A DNA stretch of 64,000 bases from Clostridium punense (GTDB taxonomy: Bacteria; Bacillota; Clostridia; Clostridiales; Clostridiaceae), in NCBI RefSeq assembly GCF_017874425.1, contig NZ_JAGGLL010000024.1:1-64000 (forward strand). The letters are read 5' to 3'. The position numbers and the translations under genes were made by a program. Shown here piece after piece: positions 38,611 through 48,200 of the stretch; position 1 is the stretch's first letter, and the number at the start of each line of letters is the position of its first letter. A model generated the notes under the pieces. That model saw only the letters and a program-made list of their open reading frames with translations, was not told the origin of the DNA and made no database searches.

Positions 38611-39726
38611 TTGAAAGATCCAAGAATTATTACACTAGCTAAAAATTTAATTAATTACTCTTGTAAATTAAAAGCTGGAGAAAAAGTACTTATCGAAGCT
38701 ATTGGCTTAGAAACACCATTGGTTACCGAATTAGTAAAACAAGCATATGCTGTTGGTGCTCTACCTTTTGTAACTATTAAGGATAAGGAAGTTGACAGAG
38801 CTTTACTAATGGGATGCTCACAAGAGCAAATGGAAATGATGGCAAAATATGAGGCTGCAAGAATGTCTGATATGGATGCTTATATAGGAATTAGAGCTGG
38901 AAATAATATTACTGAGCAATCAGATGTACCTTCAGAAAAAATGTCTATATACTCAAAATATCTTTGGGCTCCTGTACATGGTGGAATAAGAGTTCCAAAA
39001 ACTAGATGGGTTGTGTTAAGATACCCTAACTATTCTATGGCTCAATCTGCTAACATGAGTACTGAAGGCTTCGAAGACTTCTATTTTAATGTATGTAACT
39101 TAGACTACAGCAAGATGTCTGAAGCTATGAATAACTTAGTTAATCTAATGGAAAGAACTGATAAGGTACATATTAAAGGCGAAGGCACAGATTTAACTTT
39201 CTCAATTAAGGGAATGAATGCTATTAAGTGTGCTGGTGAACTTAATATACCTGATGGTGAAGTTTATACTGCTCCTGTGAAAGATTCAGTTAATGGGGTT
39301 CTTTCTTACAATGCTCCTGCAGTATATCAAGGTTATACTTATGAAAATATAAGACTTGAGTTTAAAGATGGTAAAATTGTCAATGCTACTGCAAACAATA
39401 CTGAAAAAATTAACAACATTTTTGATACAGATGAAGGTGCAAGATATGTTGGAGAGTTCGCAATTGGTGTAAATCCTTATATATTAACACCAATGAAAGA
39501 TACATTATTTGATGAGAAAATCGCTGGTTCTATTCACTTCACACCAGGAAGTTCTTATGATGATGCCTTTAACGGAAACAAATCTGCTATTCACTGGGAC
39601 TTAGTTTATATCCAAAGACCAGAATATGGCGGCGGAGAAATTTATTTTGATGATGTTTTAATAAGAAAAGATGGTTTATTTGTTATAGATGAACTAAAAT
39701 GCTTAAATCCAGAAAACTTAAAATAA
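38611..39726 (+). CDS. M29-family aminopeptidase
   Basis: This 371-residue enzyme removes N-terminal residues from peptides. It resembles AmpS/aminopeptidase T of family M29, with KNLINYSCKLKAGEKVLIEA at the start and metal ligands near GEFAIGVNPY, GSIHFTPGSSY and HWDLVYI. It is somewhat shorter than the roughly 410-residue norm. Translation starts at TTG, with a consensus AAGGAGG eight bases upstream. The transcript ends at a strong hairpin that also overlaps the next gene's ribosome binding site. Confidence 0.93.
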   Translation: MKDPRIITLAKNLINYSCKLKAGEKVLIEAIGLETPLVTELVKQAYAVGALPFVTIKDKEVDRALLMGCSQEQMEMMAKYEAARMSDMDAYIGIRAGNNITEQSDVPSEKMSIYSKYLWAPVHGGIRVPKTRWVVLRYPNYSMAQSANMSTEGFEDFYFNVCNLDYSKMSEAMNNLVNLMERTDKVHIKGEGTDLTFSIKGMNAIKCAGELNIPDGEVYTAPVKDSVNGVLSYNAPAVYQGYTYENIRLEFKDGKIVNATANNTEKINNIFDTDEGARYVGEFAIGVNPYILTPMKDTLFDEKIAGSIHFTPGSSYDDAFNGNKSAIHWDLVYIQRPEYGGGEIYFDDVLIRKDGLFVIDELKCLNPENLK

Positions 39727-39743
39727 AAGAATAATAATTAAGA

Positions 39744-39785
39744 CCCCCACATAAGTATTAATATATCATTTATGTGGGGGTTTTT
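39744..39785 (+). terminator. Terminator containing the next gene's RBS
   Basis: CCCCCACATAA (39744-39754) and TTATGTGGGGG (39770-39780) pair perfectly and are followed by five T, then at once by the ATG at 39786. The GGGGG of the 3' arm is the only ribosome binding site for the next gene. Confidence 0.85.
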
Positions 39786-41285
39786 ATGGGAAAAGATACT
39801 TTTTATAGAGATACATTTATTTTAACTATATCAAATTTAGCAATGGGTATTTTAAGATTTATGTTTTCTATTATTCTATCAAGGCAGCTTGGTCCTGAAG
39901 GAGTTGGCCTATATGGACTTATTATGCCTATTTATGACTTATTCACTTGCCTTGTTTGCGGGGGGTTAGTAGCAGCCTTATCAAAAGAAACTTCAGCTTA
40001 TTATGGGACAAACCACTTCAATAACTTAAATAAAAGTGTTAGTATTACCTTTGCTTTTACTCTACTTTGGTCAACAGCTATTACTATCATAATTTTCTTG
40101 GTTTCACCCTTAATAAGTAATTATATAATTAGAGATAGTCGTTCCTTATATTCTCTTTGGATTATCTGTCCTGCTTTAATCTTTATAGCCTTATCCTCTG
40201 TATATAAAGGATATTTTTATGGTGTATCTGAGGTAATTACTCCTTCAGTAATTGATATCTTGGAAAAAGCAGTGAGGATGGCGTTAATGGTAGGTGTTAT
40301 TAGCTACTTTGCCTTCAAAGATATCAAATCTACCGTAGCAGCAACTTATTTTTCCTTTACTATTGGAGAAATTATAAGTTTTATTTTTCTTTATATATTT
40401 TTTAAGAGAAGCAAGAGAAAATTCATTCCTACAAGAGAAAAAAGTGAAAATCGAGCTCAACTCCTGTTCAATGTTTTAGTGGTTGCATTACCCCTTGCAG
40501 TAAATGGCTTTCTTTCTACGGCAATTCACAGCGTTTCTACCTTACTAGTTCCACTAAGATTAATGTCAGCAGGTTTTGATCATGTGGCTGCTCTGGAACT
40601 CATAGGAAAATTTAGCGGCATGGCCTTAGCTATTGTGTTCTTTCCAATTGTTATCGTATCTTCTATGTCTACTGTGCTAATACCAGACATATCTAAGAGC
40701 ATAACTCAGAAAGATTTTGTTAATGTAGAAGCTAGAATAAGTGAAGTTGTAAAAATGTGTTTTCTACTTGGTGTGTCAACTCTATTAGTATGTTATCTGG
40801 TTCCAGATTCCTTAGGTAAACTATTTTTTAATAGAAGCGATTTAGGTGCATTCATTAAAAATGCAGCAATTAGTGCTCCCTTTCTCTATGCAGGAGCATG
40901 TAGCTATGGAATACTAAATGGACTAGGTAAACAAAAGGTAATACTTATAAACTCAATTATTACTTCCTTAATACAATTAGTCTTAATATTTATACTAATA
41001 GGAATACCATCAATTAATATTATGGGATATGGCATTGCAATGGCTGCTTCAGCTTTAATTGGTCTTGTAATGAATTTGTACGAAATATCAAAGGTTGTAA
41101 CTTTAAGATTTTCTCTAGGTGAGTTCTTAATAATGAGCTTTTTAACAGTATTAATAGTAATTGCTGTAAATATTCTTAATTCAATTATTCCAAATACTTT
41201 ATTCTTAATAAAAAATATAATTATAATTTCTATCGGGTTTTCACTATTCATTATTTCTACCTTTTTAGTTAGAAAATCATCATAA
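39786..41285 (+). CDS. SpoVB-family flippase (MVF/PST type)
   Basis: The 499-residue membrane protein has about 14 helices. Its N terminus, DTFYRDTFILTISNLAMGIL then LGPEGVGLYGLIMPIYDL, matches stage V sporulation protein B and related lipid-linked sugar flippases, which supply cortex or wall precursors. The ATG at 39786 directly follows a terminator. If the hairpin forms in the M29 transcript, the ribosome site is hidden; free initiation would need a promoter inside the hairpin region or read-through. Confidence 0.9.
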   Translation: MGKDTFYRDTFILTISNLAMGILRFMFSIILSRQLGPEGVGLYGLIMPIYDLFTCLVCGGLVAALSKETSAYYGTNHFNNLNKSVSITFAFTLLWSTAITIIIFLVSPLISNYIIRDSRSLYSLWIICPALIFIALSSVYKGYFYGVSEVITPSVIDILEKAVRMALMVGVISYFAFKDIKSTVAATYFSFTIGEIISFIFLYIFFKRSKRKFIPTREKSENRAQLLFNVLVVALPLAVNGFLSTAIHSVSTLLVPLRLMSAGFDHVAALELIGKFSGMALAIVFFPIVIVSSMSTVLIPDISKSITQKDFVNVEARISEVVKMCFLLGVSTLLVCYLVPDSLGKLFFNRSDLGAFIKNAAISAPFLYAGACSYGILNGLGKQKVILINSIITSLIQLVLIFILIGIPSINIMGYGIAMAASALIGLVMNLYEISKVVTLRFSLGEFLIMSFLTVLIVIAVNILNSIIPNTLFLIKNIIIISIGFSLFIISTFLVRKSS

Positions 41286-41480
41286 TATTTTACTAGCAAT
41301 AAGTACTTAAAGTTAAATTTATGGAACTTTTAAGGAATGTATAAAAGTACTTGATAACATGAAAGCCATGAAGAATAGATAAATTACTCTATTCTTCATG
41401 GCTTACTAGCTTTAATATTAAATTTTAATATATACACTTAGTCAACCCCATGTGTTGTCAATATATTCTTATTCCACTGG

Positions 41481-43106
41481 TTAAATTTTGCTTAAAAGTT
41501 TACGCGGAATAAGTCTAACTAGCTTTTGCGGAAGAGAGTTTAAATCCTTTCTTCTTACCCCGCCAATACTGAATAAAACTACAATATAAACTATTGCAGC
41601 TACAACAACTGAAATTAAGGTGCAAATAGCATTTAGCATATACCCTGATAAAATAACTGAGAATATCATATAAAATATTTTATAGGTTAATGCAGTTACA
41701 ATCCACATAGAAACACTAGCAACTATTGGCTTGATACTTGGTTTGAGTAACTTAATTTTAATCTTCAGAGTGTTATTAATAAGTCTTTGACTAAGCAGAA
41801 CCATAATTAAGAATCCTATCCCATTACCTATCACTGCTCCCAAAATATTTACAGAGGGAATGGCAACAAAAATGTAGTTTACAACTATTTTTCCTAAAAG
41901 TCCTATTAAGGAGTATACGGTAACCATTTTTACTTTCCCTAATCCTTGCAAAATTGATGTTTGTACTAATGAGAGACCAGTTAAAATTATAACTAAAGGG
42001 CCATAAGTAAACAATGGTGCTGCTTGGATATCATAGCCGATAAGTGTTAGAATTTGACTACTAAGTGCAGCAAGTCCAAAGGCACAAGGAGCAGCTATCA
42101 TATATGTGACTCTATAAGTAGAATTCACACTAGATTTCAGTGCTTTTTTATCCTTAATAGCATTGTGTCTAGATATTATTGTTAGTATGGATATGGATAA
42201 AGACCCTATGATGGCCATAGGCACAGATACTAAAGTATTATACTGACTTAATACTCCCCATAGCTCTTCAACAATGTTACTGCTATAACCTGCAACTAAT
42301 AGTCTTGACTTAACAATCTTCAAGTCTACAATCATACCTGAATTTTGAAGTGCTACCCCTATGGTTATGGGAACAGCATAAGCAACTATTCTATTAAATA
42401 TTTGTTCATTTGAAAGTCGCTTAACCTCAAGGTTATTACTTACTTTAGGAATATTAAATCTCTTGTTTTTGTTGTAAGCATAAATCAAGTATAGTGCCGC
42501 TGCAAGAGCACCTAAAGTAGTTCCAACAGTTCCCCCTGCAGCTCCATAACTATCCCCAAAGGAAATTAGTATATACGCAAAGAGCAAACTAAACACTATG
42601 TTAAACACTTGTTCTACTACTTGAGATATTGCTGTAGGGGTCATATTACTTTTCCCCTGAAAATACCCCTTATATGAACATAAAACTGCAGTAATAAAAA
42701 TAGTAGGACATAAAGCTTGAATTGCAAGAGTTGACCCTGAACTTTCTAGGTTTCTAGATAGTGGTCCTGCAAGAATAAACATAACCAAGGAAATAAATAA
42801 TCCAAAAACTGCTAGCATTGACCTAGCAATTTTAAAAGTTTTTAAAGAATCCTTATAATTTCCTAATGCATCTAATTCAGCAACCATTTTAGATATAGCT
42901 ACTGGAATTCCTGCATTAGCGAGAACATACACAAAAGAAAAAATTGAATAAGCTGAATAATATACTCCAAGTCCAGTCTTTCCTAAAATTCCTCTTAACA
43001 CTGGTACGTATAAAAGAGATAGTACTTTTACTAGCAGCATTGAAGCTGTAAGCACAGCAAAGCCCTTGGCCGCTGACTGCTGTGTTAGCTTTGAACCTTC
43101 TTCCAT
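41481..43106 (-). CDS. MurJ/YtgP-like lipid II flippase
   Basis: The 541-residue, 14-helix membrane protein is close in length and motifs to Bacillus YtgP (MurJ): KGFAVLTASMLLVKVLSLLY, LGKTGLGVYYSAYSIFSFVY and NAGIPVAISKMVAE. It probably turns lipid II to the outer face for peptidoglycan synthesis. A paralogue of the SpoVB-like gene lies 200 bases away on the other strand. It starts 12 bases after the pseudouridine synthase gene's stop on the same strand. Confidence 0.9.
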   Translation of the reverse strand: MEEGSKLTQQSAAKGFAVLTASMLLVKVLSLLYVPVLRGILGKTGLGVYYSAYSIFSFVYVLANAGIPVAISKMVAELDALGNYKDSLKTFKIARSMLAVFGLFISLVMFILAGPLSRNLESSGSTLAIQALCPTIFITAVLCSYKGYFQGKSNMTPTAISQVVEQVFNIVFSLLFAYILISFGDSYGAAGGTVGTTLGALAAALYLIYAYNKNKRFNIPKVSNNLEVKRLSNEQIFNRIVAYAVPITIGVALQNSGMIVDLKIVKSRLLVAGYSSNIVEELWGVLSQYNTLVSVPMAIIGSLSISILTIISRHNAIKDKKALKSSVNSTYRVTYMIAAPCAFGLAALSSQILTLIGYDIQAAPLFTYGPLVIILTGLSLVQTSILQGLGKVKMVTVYSLIGLLGKIVVNYIFVAIPSVNILGAVIGNGIGFLIMVLLSQRLINNTLKIKIKLLKPSIKPIVASVSMWIVTALTYKIFYMIFSVILSGYMLNAICTLISVVVAAIVYIVVLFSIGGVRRKDLNSLPQKLVRLIPRKLLSKI

Positions 43107-43118
43107 ACAAAACCTCCA

Positions 43119-44072
43119 CTAAAATTTAAAAACATCGTTCTTAATCTTTTTTAATACAGGTGGTAGTGACTCTGCTACAGTTTTATTTTCTAAATACGAA
43201 AATTCTTGTGGAGTATCTTTAAAGGTAACCTTAAAGGCATATAAATATTGATAATCTAGTCCATACCTGTTTATAAAGAAACTATTAACCTTTTTATCTC
43301 CATACTTTGGGTCACCTACTATTGGGTTCCCTAGGTGAGCTAAGTGAGCTCTTAACTGATGACTTCTTCCAGTGATTAAATCTATCTCAATTAAGGAAAA
43401 AGTACCACAGCTTTGGATATTAGTTACTTCCATAGCAATTTTTTTAGAACCATTTACTTCATGGTCATATATTTTTGATACATTATTTTCCTCATTCTTG
43501 AGTATGTATCCCTCATAAATACCGTCTTTAATACGATCTTTAACCAATGCCATGTAATTTTTCTTTATTCTTCTTTCCCTAATCATCTCATTTAGAAGTT
43601 TTAAAGAAGTAAAATTCTTTCCAAAAATAACTACTCCTGAAGTATTTCTATCTAATCTATTACATGGTGCTGGAGTAAAAGTTAATTCCTTCTCTGGTTC
43701 ATAATCTCCTTTGTCATAAAGATAGGACAATACATAATCAGTAAGAGTAGCATCTCCGCCTTTCTTATCACTATGAACTAATACCCCTGGCCATTTTTCA
43801 ACCATTATAATATTTTCATCTTCATAGGTAATTTTAAGTTTATTATCAATTCTTTCAAAGCTTTTCTTTTCACTAGTTGTTGTTATATCCCTTATTTCTA
43901 ATACATCACCTTCTACAAGGGAGTATTTCTCTTTAATCTTTTTCCCATTAACTTTTACATCACCTTTTCTGAAAGTCTTGTAAATAGCACTTAATGGTAC
44001 ATCCTTTAATAACTTTCTTACAAATTTATCACATCTTTGACCTGCTTCATTTATTCCTATATCTATTCTCAT
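43119..44072 (-). CDS. RluA-family pseudouridine synthase
   Basis: The enzyme converts uridines in RNA, probably 23S rRNA, to pseudouridine. Residues 1-65 are an S4 RNA-binding domain (QRCDKFVRKLLKDVP). The catalytic Asp lies in NRLDRNTSGVVIFGK and the GRSHQLRAHLAHLGNPIVGD motif follows. I chose the ATG at 44072 (MRIDIG), preceded by GGAGG; the ATG at 44084 lies inside that site. Which of RluC/RluD it corresponds to is not clear. Confidence 0.93.
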   Translation of the reverse strand: MRIDIGINEAGQRCDKFVRKLLKDVPLSAIYKTFRKGDVKVNGKKIKEKYSLVEGDVLEIRDITTTSEKKSFERIDNKLKITYEDENIIMVEKWPGVLVHSDKKGGDATLTDYVLSYLYDKGDYEPEKELTFTPAPCNRLDRNTSGVVIFGKNFTSLKLLNEMIRERRIKKNYMALVKDRIKDGIYEGYILKNEENNVSKIYDHEVNGSKKIAMEVTNIQSCGTFSLIEIDLITGRSHQLRAHLAHLGNPIVGDPKYGDKKVNSFFINRYGLDYQYLYAFKVTFKDTPQEFSYLENKTVAESLPPVLKKIKNDVFKF

Positions 44073-44101
44073 CTTTTCCTCCATTAAGCTGAAATGCAGC
44101 T

Positions 44102-45286
44102 TTAGTTATTATTTAAAAATTCATAAGCAGTAGCACAATGCAGTGCAACACCAACAGGAATGCAGTCCTCATCAATATCAAATAAGCTACTATGAGCTGG
44201 ATGTATTATTCCCCTTTCTTTATTTCCACACCCTAGCCAATAAAACATAGCTGGTCTTTCAAGGGAAAAATAAGCAAAACTCTCAACTCCCATAGTTGGA
44301 TCCTTTACAAAATTGATGTTTTCATCTCCAATAGTATTACTTGCTACTTTATGAAAAAATTTATACATATTATCATCATTATATAAGCACGGATAGCTTT
44401 CTTGAATATCTATTTTGCAACTACCTCTAAAAGCTTTAACCACTGACTCTGTTATTTCCACTAGCCTTTCCTTAACATACTGTCTATCTTCCAGCTTCAT
44501 AGTTCTTATAATTCCACTAATTGTTACTTCTTCTGGAATTATGTTTTGAGCAGTTCCTCCATTAAAGGTTCCTATAGTCACTACAGCTGGCGAAGTAGGA
44601 CTTACTTCCCGGCTCACTAAGGTCTGTAATGCTACCACCACATTACTTCCAATAACTATTGGGTCTATGGATTTATGAGGACTAGCACCATGGGCCCCTT
44701 TACCATAAATAGTTATATTAAAAGGATTTGAAGCTGCATATACTACATCATTCTTTATTCCTATGGTACCAACTGGTGAACCCTCGTCTACATGGCAACC
44801 AATTATGGCATCAACATAAGGATTCTCAAGAACTCCCTCAGCTATCATTGGTCTTGCTCCACCAACAGTTTCTTCTGCTGGTTCAAACAATACTTTAATA
44901 TTACCACTAAATTCACTCTTAATGGAATTCATTATTTTTGCTGCTCCCAAGGCCATAGTGGTATGTGCATCATGACCACAAGCATGCATCTTACCTAACT
45001 CCTTAGATGAATATAGGGTATTCTTTTTATCCATTAGCGGCAATGCATCCATATCCGCTCTAATTGCAATTGTCTTCTCTTTTACAGTAGGTTTTTTACC
45101 CCTTATAATTGCCTCAATACCTGTTTGAGCAACAACTCTATACTCTATTCCTTCTCTTTCCAAAAACTCTCTAACCTTTTGTGAGGTTCTATGTAATTCA
45201 AATCCTAACTCAGGATTTCTATGAAAATCTCTTCTTATTTCAATTAGTTCATCTTTAATTTTATTAGACATAACTAAAAAATCCAT
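44102..45286 (-). CDS. M20-family amidohydrolase
   Basis: The 394-residue di-zinc hydrolase resembles N-acyl-amino-acid and IAA-amino-acid hydrolases. Motifs are FHRNPELGFELHRT, KMHACGHDAHTTMALGAA, EPAEETVGGARPMIAEG and GTFNGGTAQNIIPEEV. It would free amino acids from acylated derivatives in the cytoplasm. GGGGGTA precedes the ATG. A terminator lies directly upstream, so it has its own promoter or depends on read-through. Confidence 0.93.
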   Translation of the reverse strand: MDFLVMSNKIKDELIEIRRDFHRNPELGFELHRTSQKVREFLEREGIEYRVVAQTGIEAIIRGKKPTVKEKTIAIRADMDALPLMDKKNTLYSSKELGKMHACGHDAHTTMALGAAKIMNSIKSEFSGNIKVLFEPAEETVGGARPMIAEGVLENPYVDAIIGCHVDEGSPVGTIGIKNDVVYAASNPFNITIYGKGAHGASPHKSIDPIVIGSNVVVALQTLVSREVSPTSPAVVTIGTFNGGTAQNIIPEEVTISGIIRTMKLEDRQYVKERLVEITESVVKAFRGSCKIDIQESYPCLYNDDNMYKFFHKVASNTIGDENINFVKDPTMGVESFAYFSLERPAMFYWLGCGNKERGIIHPAHSSLFDIDEDCIPVGVALHCATAYEFLNNN

Positions 45287-45300
45287 ATTAATACCCCCAT

Positions 45301-45332
45301 AAAAAAATAATAGACATCTCTATGTCTATTAT
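45301..45332 (-). terminator. Terminator upstream of the amidohydrolase gene
   Basis: On the minus strand ATAATAGACAT and ATGTCTATTAT pair perfectly and seven T follow. It fits the end of the gene whose tail remains at 45407-45510. Confidence 0.75.
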
Positions 45333-45406
45333 AGTCTTAATTTGGAAAACTTATTATTAATACTCCAAAAACATTATTTAAATTATATACCATATTTAAA
45401 CATTAT

Positions 45407-45510
45407 TCAACAATAAAGGTCATGAAATAATATTTCACTTCCATCCAAACTTTTGAGAGATAATTCTCCCACTTTTTTAGGTGAGAGTTCTAATTCCAAA
45501 TAACCCTTGT
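45407..45510 (-). pseudogene. 3' tail of a gene cut by the IS3 element
   Basis: On the minus strand an open frame runs out of the IS end for about 33 codons (…KGYLELELSPKKVG, then SLDGSEILFHDLYC) to a TGA, and a terminator follows 75 bases on. Codon use and the terminator suggest a real gene end. I do not recognise the protein and could not find its start on the other side of the IS. Confidence 0.4.
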
Positions 45511-45554
45511 AGTGGACTTAAGTCAATATAGTAGACACAATTTCTCGAACATTT

Positions 45555-46367
45555 TTATGCAACTTTTGCCAAATCCTCACACTGTTGAGGGGTAATGTAG
45601 CCAATACTGCTATGAATTCTCTTCCTATTGTACCAAGATTCTATGTATTCAAATATTGCTAACCTAGCAGCATCAAAATCATAGTACTTCACTAAATTTA
45701 CTTCTTCTTTTTTAAGCGAAGCGTGAAAAGATTCTATACATGCATTATCGTAAGGGCAACCCTTACCACTAAAAGAGTGCATGATTTTTAAGCCTAATAC
45801 ATATCTAGAAAAATCTTTGCTTGTGTATTGGCTTCCTAGGTCGCTGTGAAGAACCGGAGGTTTTGAAGGTTTTTGAACCTCATAGGCATTCCTAACAGCA
45901 TTTATTGCTAGAGCAGTATCCATATTTTTATCCATAGAGTATCCAATAATCTTCTTACTATGAAGATCCATTACTGATGCAAGATAGCACCAGCCATCTT
46001 TTATTGTATGAATATAGGTAATGTCAGTTACCCACTTTTGATTTATCGATGTTGTAGAAAAATCCCTTTTTAAGATATTCTCTCTATCTTCAACTTTTAC
46101 TTTTGATGGAAACGGTCTGAACTTTTTGCACACAATGGCTTTAATATCGAGCCTTTTCATAAGTCTCTGTACTCTTTTAAGACTAATATGTATGTTTTCA
46201 GCTTTTAGAGTTTTATGGATTTTAGGTGCTCCATAGCGTTTCTTGCTATCTTCATAAATTTTGATTATTTTTGATTTAAGTTGTTTATTTTCTAAAGATC
46301 TTTTACTTTCTTTTTTATTAAGGAATTTATAGAAAGAACTTCTTGAAACCTTTAGTAGCTTACACAT
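45555..46367 (-). CDS. IS3-family transposase OrfB (rve/DDE)
   Basis: The 270 residues from the first ATG hold an HTH_21-like part (YGAPKIHKTLKAENIHISLK) and the integrase core with the DDE residues: D in WVTDITYIH, D in VLHSDLGSQYTSK and E in ACIESFHASLK. The true product is probably a fusion made by -1 frameshifting in orfA; the orfB frame stays open upstream to the A7G slip site at 46447-46454. Confidence 0.93.
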   Translation of the reverse strand: MCKLLKVSRSSFYKFLNKKESKRSLENKQLKSKIIKIYEDSKKRYGAPKIHKTLKAENIHISLKRVQRLMKRLDIKAIVCKKFRPFPSKVKVEDRENILKRDFSTTSINQKWVTDITYIHTIKDGWCYLASVMDLHSKKIIGYSMDKNMDTALAINAVRNAYEVQKPSKPPVLHSDLGSQYTSKDFSRYVLGLKIMHSFSGKGCPYDNACIESFHASLKKEEVNLVKYYDFDAARLAIFEYIESWYNRKRIHSSIGYITPQQCEDLAKVA

Positions 46368-46420
46368 TAGCTTAACACTATGAGCATTTGCATTATTCTT
46401 TATAAACTCATAAATGGTAG

Positions 46421-46693
46421 TTACTTCTTCGCGAATATGGCCATGGCTTTTTTTAATATTTCATTTTCCTCTTCAAGCCTTGCCATTCTTTTTATCATCG
46501 CTTGGTATTCTGCGGTTGTAACTACTTTATCTTTTTCAATAGACACAGGCGTCGCCTTTGAAACCCATCCTTGGATAGTTGATTTTGATATGCCATATTC
46601 ACGGTTTAACTCTGCTAAACTCTTACCAGAGTTATAAAGCTCTACTATTGTATTTTTGAAGTCATCAGTATATCTTGTTATCTTCTTTGTCAT
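46421..46693 (-). CDS. IS3-family transposase OrfA (HTH)
   Basis: The 90-residue protein has the HTH_Tnp_1 fold (DDFKNTIVELYNSGKSLAEL, YGISKSTIQGWVSK) and a C-terminal leucine-zipper-like helix (LEEENEILKKAMAIF). AGGAAGGAAGTG precedes the ATG. AAAAAAAG at 46454-46447 near its end is a standard IS3 slip site; reading on in -1 gives KKSHGHIREE and joins orfB. Confidence 0.92.
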   Translation of the reverse strand: MTKKITRYTDDFKNTIVELYNSGKSLAELNREYGISKSTIQGWVSKATPVSIEKDKVVTTAEYQAMIKRMARLEEENEILKKAMAIFAKK

Positions 46694-47072
46694 TTTGTAG
46701 GCACTTCCTTCCTCTTAACTTTATTTTAAGTTGTTCGGATTTCTGTGTCTACAATATTATACTAACACCATAGTAGTCCACTTTTTAGGTTGCTATTGGA
46801 CATAATTCCATTAACTATTTCATAATAATTGTACACATTATATCAAAAGATTTTTTGATTTTAAAAAAACATAATTTGTTATTAAATAAAATTAATACCT
46901 TTAAAATATACTTTTAAAGTATATACTATTTATATGGAACTAAAATCAAATCTTAAATCATATATGGAAACTAACTTGGTTTCATTAGGCTATTGAAGTT
47001 AAATAAGATAAACTTTACCTAAAGTAATCTATTCATCCAAACATAATTTTATTTAAGAAAGGTGGAAATATA

Positions 47073-47333
47073 ATGAAAAGTGTTAAAGTGTTTATTACAG
47101 ACTGGTGTCCTCACTGCAAAAGGGCTCTTAATTGGATTGAAGAAGTAAAGACAGAAAATCCAAAATATAAAGATATCAAAGTTGAAGTCATAGACGAAGA
47201 AAAGCAACCAGAGGTATCAAAACAATATGACTATTATTATGTACCTACTTATTATGTTGAAAATAAGAAAGTCTTTGAAGGTGGTACTACAAAAGATATA
47301 GTACTTAAGGCTTTTGAAGAAGCCTCAAAATAA
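47073..47333 (+). CDS. Glutaredoxin-like thiol protein
   Basis: The 86-residue protein has the redox motif DWCPHCKRA at residues 10-18 and the cis-proline strand VPTYYVENKKVFEGG. It is the size of a glutaredoxin/thioredoxin domain and probably reduces disulfides in the cytoplasm. AAGGTGG precedes the ATG. It is monocistronic, with a long terminator. Confidence 0.9.
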   Translation: MKSVKVFITDWCPHCKRALNWIEEVKTENPKYKDIKVEVIDEEKQPEVSKQYDYYYVPTYYVENKKVFEGGTTKDIVLKAFEEASK

Positions 47334-47370
47334 GTCTTTCGATTTAATTTTATTCACCATATCTATAAGT

Positions 47371-47415
47371 AAAATGTAATAAAACCCTTGTTTATCTTGG
47401 GTTTTATTACATTTT
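47371..47415. terminator. 17-bp bidirectional terminator
   Basis: A 17-bp perfect stem (47371-47387 with 47399-47415) and an 11-nt loop follow the glutaredoxin-like gene. Confidence 0.85.
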
Positions 47416-47485
47416 ACTTTATTCTTCACATAAGAAATAAGATATTGGTTATTATAGAAATAAAATAACTGGAGGATAAAGTAAA

Positions 47486-48058
47486 ATGGCAATGAAAACA
47501 AAATTCATTAATTCTAGTACAGTACTTTTTATCGCGATCCAAGCACTAATTGGTTTTGGCTTATCTAGACATAATGATATAGATTATTTATATGAAGTAA
47601 TAGCCATTGTAGCATTGGTTTTACTAGGAACATTTTTAGAAATAAAATATAATTTTTTCATTAATAACTATATACGAATACTGGTACTGGTAACTCTAAT
47701 TCTGCATACTGCAGTTGGAGATTACATGAGACTTTATAGTAATTCCGTTATATTTGATAAATTTTTACATGGATTTGGTATCTACGCTTTCACCTTACTT
47801 GTGTATTATATTTTTATTAAGATCACTAAAAAACAAGGTGATTTTGAAATTTATGATTTTGTTTTTATGGTGGTTCTTGGTATGGCTTTAGGTCAGTGTT
47901 TTGAATTTTTAGAGTTCTCAATAGACCTTTTTTTAAAGCCTTCAAACCCTGCCCAGGAATCTTTAATTGACACAGATATAGATATGATTGCTAATACCAT
48001 TGGAGCTTTTCTCGCAGCACTGCACTTTAAGTATAGAAAATTTAAGTCAAACTATTAA
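47486..48058 (+). CDS. DUF2238-like membrane protein
   Basis: The 190-residue protein has about five to six membrane helices. VIFDKFLHGFGIYAFTLLVY and a later GMALGQCFEFLEFSIDLF with acidic residues within the membrane recall the DUF2238/YjdF family, whose function is not settled. CTGGAGGA lies upstream of the ATG. It is a single gene with its own terminator. Confidence 0.75.
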   Translation: MAMKTKFINSSTVLFIAIQALIGFGLSRHNDIDYLYEVIAIVALVLLGTFLEIKYNFFINNYIRILVLVTLILHTAVGDYMRLYSNSVIFDKFLHGFGIYAFTLLVYYIFIKITKKQGDFEIYDFVFMVVLGMALGQCFEFLEFSIDLFLKPSNPAQESLIDTDIDMIANTIGAFLAALHFKYRKFKSNY

Positions 48059-48089
48059 AAGCTACCAGAAAAATATTTTCTGGTAGCTT
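48059..48089 (+). terminator. 14-bp terminator
   Basis: AAGCTACCAGAAAA and TTTTCTGGTAGCTT pair perfectly right after the DUF2238-like gene. Confidence 0.8.
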
Positions 48090-48200
48090 ACTTAAATTAG
48101 ATTTTATTTGATTTTCAAACTTCAAAAATTTTGTTACAAAAGCAACATTAATCAACTTCTATTTTGGTGCTACCTATTAACACATTTTGAGAACACACTT

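Larger units (their letters stand above)
45511..46782 (-). mobile_element. IS3-family insertion sequence (IS150-like)
   Basis: The 1.27-kb element has orfA and orfB on the minus strand, and its ends share AGTGGACT (45511-45518) and AGTCCACT (46775-46782), with a second shared block TAGACACA (45532 region) / TGTGTCTA (46744 region). The inverted repeats are imperfect, and no clear target duplication was found, so the exact outer base is uncertain by a few positions. Both frames look intact, so it may be active. Confidence 0.85.

Noticed and set aside
47073-47333. Thioredoxin proper
   Set aside because: The motif is WCPHC rather than WCGPC and the protein is shorter, so glutaredoxin-like is the better name.
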